Below are positions 60,739 through 64,000 of a stretch of 64,000 bases of DNA, in pieces. The notes beneath the pieces are model-generated. The model made no database searches and was not told where the DNA came from. It saw only the letters and a program-made list of their open reading frames with translations. Within the stretch, counting starts at the first letter, position 1. The number at the start of each line of letters is the position of its first letter. Position numbers and translations under genes: made by a program. The stretch is from Treponema sp. (GTDB lineage Bacteria > Spirochaetota > Spirochaetia > Treponematales > Treponemataceae): positions 1-64,000 of the forward strand of contig JAILPY010000061.1 in NCBI GenBank assembly GCA_024699235.1. The letters run 5' to 3'.

Positions 60739-61344
60739 TCAGTAAGTTTCTAGTTGTTTCAGCAGTTTATCGAGTTTTATGCCGTATTCTTTGTCAGCAG
60801 CCCATGTTCCCGCAAGTCCATATATAGTAGGGGCTTTTCCTCTTGGAAGGACATATTTATAGCGGTTGTCTATAAGCTTGTTTTTTAAAGCAATGTCTGA
60901 TGTTGTTGCGTATGCATGCAGATGCTGGATATGAGCCCTGACGCCCATTTGTTCTGTGTCAAAGTATTCTCCTGGGTGATCTTTGTCTATTGCTCCAAGT
61001 CCACAGTAATTGTGCATGTCTATTGTTACAAGGTTTCCAAATGACAGCCAGCCTGTTTCAAGGCACATCTGTACAAATGCACAGTCGCTGTTTATGCCTT
61101 CGGCTTTTGCTTCTGTAACATAATAATGCGCAAGCCTTTGTACAAGATCCTTGTCAGCATTCGGTTTTGCATCCATAAAGAAGTTATATAACTGTTTTTC
61201 AGTTTTTATTCCGTCATCGGCAAGAATTCTTGAAATGTATTTTTTATGCTGCTGACTTGGTGTGATACACCCTGTGAGCAGCATAATGCAAATTGCACCT
61301 AATAAAAGAATTAATTTATTTTTGAGAACAGGCTGAGCTTTCAT
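60739..61344 (-). CDS. Lipoprotein glucosaminidase (GH73-like)
   Basis: A 201-residue lipoprotein: signal peptide with lipobox LLTGC (Cys26). The catalytic domain has LAHYYVTEAKAEGINSDCAFVQMCLETGWLSFGN split over 67-103, with the likely acid Glu in CLETGWL, then MHNYCGLGAI and DTEQMGVRAHIQHL, characteristic of GH73-type N-acetylglucosaminidases that cut peptidoglycan. It should remodel the cell wall from the outer leaflet of the inner membrane or the outer membrane. The start shares a base with the pyrH stop (TAATG). Confidence 0.85.
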   Translation of the reverse strand: MKAQPVLKNKLILLLGAICIMLLTGCITPSQQHKKYISRILADDGIKTEKQLYNFFMDAKPNADKDLVQRLAHYYVTEAKAEGINSDCAFVQMCLETGWLSFGNLVTIDMHNYCGLGAIDKDHPGEYFDTEQMGVRAHIQHLHAYATTSDIALKNKLIDNRYKYVLPRGKAPTIYGLAGTWAADKEYGIKLDKLLKQLETY

Positions 61345-62075
61345 TACTTTATTGTAGTGCCTATATAATCTTTACCGTCAAGAATATTACGTATGTTTTG
61401 GATATTCTTTCCTGCTGCACATATTACAGTTAATTTGAGTTGTTCTGATTTTTTGCTGGCAATAGGGTCAAAAGGACAGTTTTTGCCAGGAACCCATTCG
61501 TCACCGACCATCTTTCTGAAGTCTGCCCATGAAATTGTATCAAGAGGCTTTGCATCTGGATTTTTGCGAGGGTCGTCTGTATAGACTTTTTCTATGTTCG
61601 AAAGGTTTACGACTGTATCTGCATGGAATCTTTCTGCGAGGAGAACAGCATCATTATCTGATGAAAATCCAGGTTTCCATCCCGCAGCTACAAGAACTCG
61701 TCCTGTAAAGTCAAATACTTTTGTAGGGTCTGTTACTACGTCTTGCAGGCAGAGTGGACCAAATGCTGCTTTTAGAAGCTGTGCATTTAGACGTGTTGCC
61801 ATGATGCCAAGCCAGTCGCCAGCATTGTTTAAGTCTTGCTTTATATTATAGCAGGCATGCTTTTTCTGTAAATCTGAATATGCTGATGTTACGTCCTTGT
61901 AAGCATTCTGGTACATCCTTGCAGGACCTCCGCCACCGGCTACGAGAATCAGTCTTGTTTCTGTGTTTGAGATTAAATAATCTATTGCCATTGAGCAAAA
62001 ATTGCGAAGGAACTCAGAGTCTGGTTTTTCTGGTGCAATAATTGAGCCGCCTACACTCAATACTTTTGTTATCAT
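61344..62075 (-). CDS. pyrH: UMP kinase, archaeal-like type
   Basis: A 243-residue amino-acid-kinase-fold protein: VLSVGGSIIAPEKPD at the start, LVAGGGGPARMYQNA, SDNDAVLLAERFHADTVVNL, and the late CPFDPIASKKSEQL typical of the archaeal branch of UMP kinases, which spirochaetes share. It makes UDP from UMP and ATP. AAGGAGG precedes the ATG. It is followed by the glucosaminidase and pseudouridine synthase genes; the upstream transglutaminase-fold gene ends 10 bp before it. Confidence 0.88.
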   Translation of the reverse strand: MITKVLSVGGSIIAPEKPDSEFLRNFCSMAIDYLISNTETRLILVAGGGGPARMYQNAYKDVTSAYSDLQKKHACYNIKQDLNNAGDWLGIMATRLNAQLLKAAFGPLCLQDVVTDPTKVFDFTGRVLVAAGWKPGFSSDNDAVLLAERFHADTVVNLSNIEKVYTDDPRKNPDAKPLDTISWADFRKMVGDEWVPGKNCPFDPIASKKSEQLKLTVICAAGKNIQNIRNILDGKDYIGTTIK

Positions 62076-62085
62076 ATAAACCTCC

Positions 62086-63771
62086 TTAGTATATGCCTAT
62101 TATTGCTGGTGCATTCCATAGAGAACTGTAATTAGCTTCAGAGCCTCGCGCTTCTTCCCATATAGACTGAAGGGCATAAGAACGAGGTCTTTTTACTGTT
62201 CTGCTGTTTATGAATGATGATTTTATCTGATTCCATCCTCTGCAGAATGAAATGTGCTGGTTATCTATATTTCCAAAATAATAGTTTTTTCTATCGGTGA
62301 TTTCTGTAAAAGGGGAGTATTCAAGTCCTGCCCCAAGAGCTGTATCTACAGGAAACCATCCATATCTTTCAAAGTATAATTCTGTCCACCAATGATTTTT
62401 TGTTGTGTATTGAGTATCGATAAGAACTCCGCCTTGAGGCACTGCAGGAATCCCTGCAGCCCTACATAAGGCTGTGTATAGTATTGCAAAGCTGTAAGCA
62501 TCTCCGGAACCTGTTGAAATTAAATCTTCTGGCGATGAAGTTGAATTTGGATCTGTTAATGCTGAGATTTTAAAATTATTAACCATATGCATATAAATTT
62601 GCCTTGCTTTTTCATAATTGTTCTTTGTTTTGCCAATTATAGAGTCTTTTAGTTCCAGAACTTTTGGATTAATTGAAGGAATTCCCTTATCTGGAGAAAT
62701 ATAAGACTTGTAAAGGATTTTTGTTTTATCAGAATAATTAATGATTTTTCCTGGTATTATGTTTGCACTTATTGTATAAGTCTTTACTATGTTTGTAGCG
62801 GAATATGTTGTATTTGTGTTTACAGTCTTATCAAGTGAATCTTGAAAGATTATGTTAAATATGTCGTCTTGTATTAATGGTTCTGGAGTAATTGCACTTG
62901 TAGTGACTTCTGGCTGAAATGTTGACACTTGCGGTCTTGGCATATATAGAGTTATGAGAGCATCTGTGTTTTCTGTTTCTGGCCGTAGATTAACGCTTGT
63001 TTGCAATACATAGGTTCTTGGTGTAGAAAATATTTTTTTTCCTGCAGGAAATGAAATTTGCAAAGGGTATGGTTCGCTTTTTCCGCGGTCTGTCTCTACA
63101 TAAATGAATCCAGAATCAGCACTGTCGGGAACTCTGACTTTTATTTCATCGTCACTCCAGTATTCATAGTCATAGTTTGTGGGAAGGGCGGCAATAAAGT
63201 CATTTTCAGAAGGTGTTTCTTTGTTTGCAGAAAAGTAAACTTTTGAGGTTCCTCTGGAAGTATTAAAATTAATGCCTGAAATGGTTATAGTTTGTCCAAT
63301 TAAGGATATTTCGGATCCGGATTCAGTTGTTATATTTTGAATGATTGGTACTGTTGCTTTTGGATCTTTTCGTACTGTAGTTGGAATGCTGGATTTGTTT
63401 GCAAAGAATGCCGGAGTAGAGGGACCTGCTTGTGTTATGACTGTTACCAGTCCGTCCTGAACATTAGATGGAAGTTTTATTATTATTTCACTATCCGACC
63501 AACTAATGTACTTACTATTTGTAATCCTAGAATTTGATATGCTTACATAGGAATTTTCTTTTTCATTTCCAAAATTGTTACCTCTTATCGTTAAAATCTC
63601 TTCTGGAGATGCAATCGGAGGGTCTATTGAAGAAATAACAGGGTTTTTAGTGTTTTTTTTACCTATGAAAAGCGAAACTGCTATAGCTACCGTCACACAA
63701 AAGAAAAAAGAGACAAAACGGATAAAAGGTTTTGTTTTTAATAATCGTTTGTATGACGATAGGGAACTCAC
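62086..63771 (-). CDS. IPT/TIG-repeat protein with cysteine-less transglutaminase fold
   Basis: A 561-residue protein with an N-terminal TM anchor (about 17-37), two IPT/TIG Ig-like repeats (about 43-125 and 140-240), a linker, and a transglutaminase-like domain (about 375-490). The usual motif G-D-Cys reads GDAYSFA: Ala425 (codon 62499-62497) replaces the nucleophile, while His460 (KNHWWTELYF) and Asp476 (WFPVDTALG) remain. It should therefore bind and not catalyse, presumably at the cell surface or in the periplasm. The start is GTG overlapping the upstream stop (GTGA). Confidence 0.82.
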   Translation of the reverse strand: MSSLSSYKRLLKTKPFIRFVSFFFCVTVAIAVSLFIGKKNTKNPVISSIDPPIASPEEILTIRGNNFGNEKENSYVSISNSRITNSKYISWSDSEIIIKLPSNVQDGLVTVITQAGPSTPAFFANKSSIPTTVRKDPKATVPIIQNITTESGSEISLIGQTITISGINFNTSRGTSKVYFSANKETPSENDFIAALPTNYDYEYWSDDEIKVRVPDSADSGFIYVETDRGKSEPYPLQISFPAGKKIFSTPRTYVLQTSVNLRPETENTDALITLYMPRPQVSTFQPEVTTSAITPEPLIQDDIFNIIFQDSLDKTVNTNTTYSATNIVKTYTISANIIPGKIINYSDKTKILYKSYISPDKGIPSINPKVLELKDSIIGKTKNNYEKARQIYMHMVNNFKISALTDPNSTSSPEDLISTGSGDAYSFAILYTALCRAAGIPAVPQGGVLIDTQYTTKNHWWTELYFERYGWFPVDTALGAGLEYSPFTEITDRKNYYFGNIDNQHISFCRGWNQIKSSFINSRTVKRPRSYALQSIWEEARGSEANYSSLWNAPAIIGIY

Positions 63772-64000
63772 TTTTCGTTGCCTATTTCAAATGAAAGTAT
63801 TGGTGACGAAAAATGAATGAAAAATCCTTTCTGAGATTCCTGCTCCTTTTGGACAGAATCCTCAAGAGGACTGAAAACATCATAACTTGTTAATGATACT
63901 TTGCTGTCTTCTGTATTATATGAATCAGGACTTACGAAAGCTGTTCCAAATGGCATGACTGCCGCTGCGACAGAGTTGTGTGCCTGAAGTTCTGCGGTGT
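63768..64000 (-). CDS. 3' end of an unidentified gene, cut by the window edge
   Basis: The frame stays open to the right edge (TAELQAHNSVAAAV before the internal Met at 63956), so only the C-terminal 76 residues are seen. They are soluble and mixed charge, ending FFIHFSSPILSFEIGNEK. No family recognised. The stop overlaps the GTG of the transglutaminase-fold gene by 4 bp, so the two are translationally coupled. Confidence 0.6.
   Translation of the reverse strand, partial: TAELQAHNSVAAAVMPFGTAFVSPDSYNTEDSKVSLTSYDVFSPLEDSVQKEQESQKGFFIHFSSPILSFEIGNEK

Overview
The window looks like the chromosome of a treponeme (Spirochaetota) that is not T. pallidum, most likely a gut or oral commensal. The case rests on family-level traits: an alanyl-tRNA synthetase without its C-terminal domain (the short spirochaete form), a UMP kinase of the archaeal-like type, a MoxR/Bat operon, a class III cyclase fused to a multi-TM region, a FliN-like switch protein, and the cluster alaS - SurA-like - nusB - TPR - groES - sigma factor, which from memory resembles T. 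pallidum TP1017-TP1012. Glutamate dehydrogenase, a GH35 glycosidase and anthranilate synthase genes point to a richer metabolism than T. pallidum. The DNA is AT-rich, there are no insertion sequences, phage genes or CRISPR arrays, and nearly every base lies in a gene.

Layout. 1-3.5 kb: two membrane signalling proteins (a hybrid histidine kinase cut by the window edge, and a GGDEF protein). 3.6-5.7 kb: NifX-like protein and a MATE exporter behind a perfect dyad. 5.7-13.6 kb: a giant alpha-2-macroglobulin and, 1 bp downstream, a lipoprotein metalloprotease. 13.6-13.8 kb: first 23-bp tandem array. 13.9-22.1 kb: acyl-ACP thioesterase, LoaP/NusG-like factor, alaS, SurA-like chaperone, nusB, TPR protein, groES and an alternative sigma factor. 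22.1-28.5 kb: recG, YggT and dnaE on the minus strand. 28.6-33.0 kb: ion/anion permease, small spirochaetal protein, solute-binding lipoprotein, aminotransferase. 33.1-40.0 kb: MoxR-DUF58-Bat operon. 40-46 kb: Smr, DnaJ-like, infA, DksA-like, PHP phosphatase, and a two-component pair. 46-49.4 kb: DJ-1 protein, tRNA-Ala cotranscribed with a flavin reductase, cyclase. 49.5-49.9 kb: second 23-bp array. 50-52 kb: TetR regulator, CmpB-type membrane protein, FliN-like protein. 52-55 kb: trpE and fused trpGD. 55-64 kb: GH35, OmpA-like protein, gdhA, RsuA-type pseudouridine synthase, glucosaminidase lipoprotein, pyrH, and a transglutaminase-fold protein lacking its cysteine.

Most striking signals. 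(1) The sigma-factor gene at 21282 is preceded by an exact -24/-12 sigma-54 consensus, suggesting a RpoN-to-RpoS-like cascade as in Borrelia; an overlapping sigma-70 reading exists. (2) At least seven genes have a well-formed promoter whose -10 box sits only 6-9 bases before the ATG and no Shine-Dalgarno, so leaderless mRNAs seem common. (3) A flavin reductase ORF begins 2 nt after the 3' end of tRNA-Ala, so tRNA processing itself would make its leaderless mRNA. (4) Two unrelated non-coding tandem arrays share the same exact 23-bp period; one is bracketed by hairpins, the other sits beside crossing inverted repeats.
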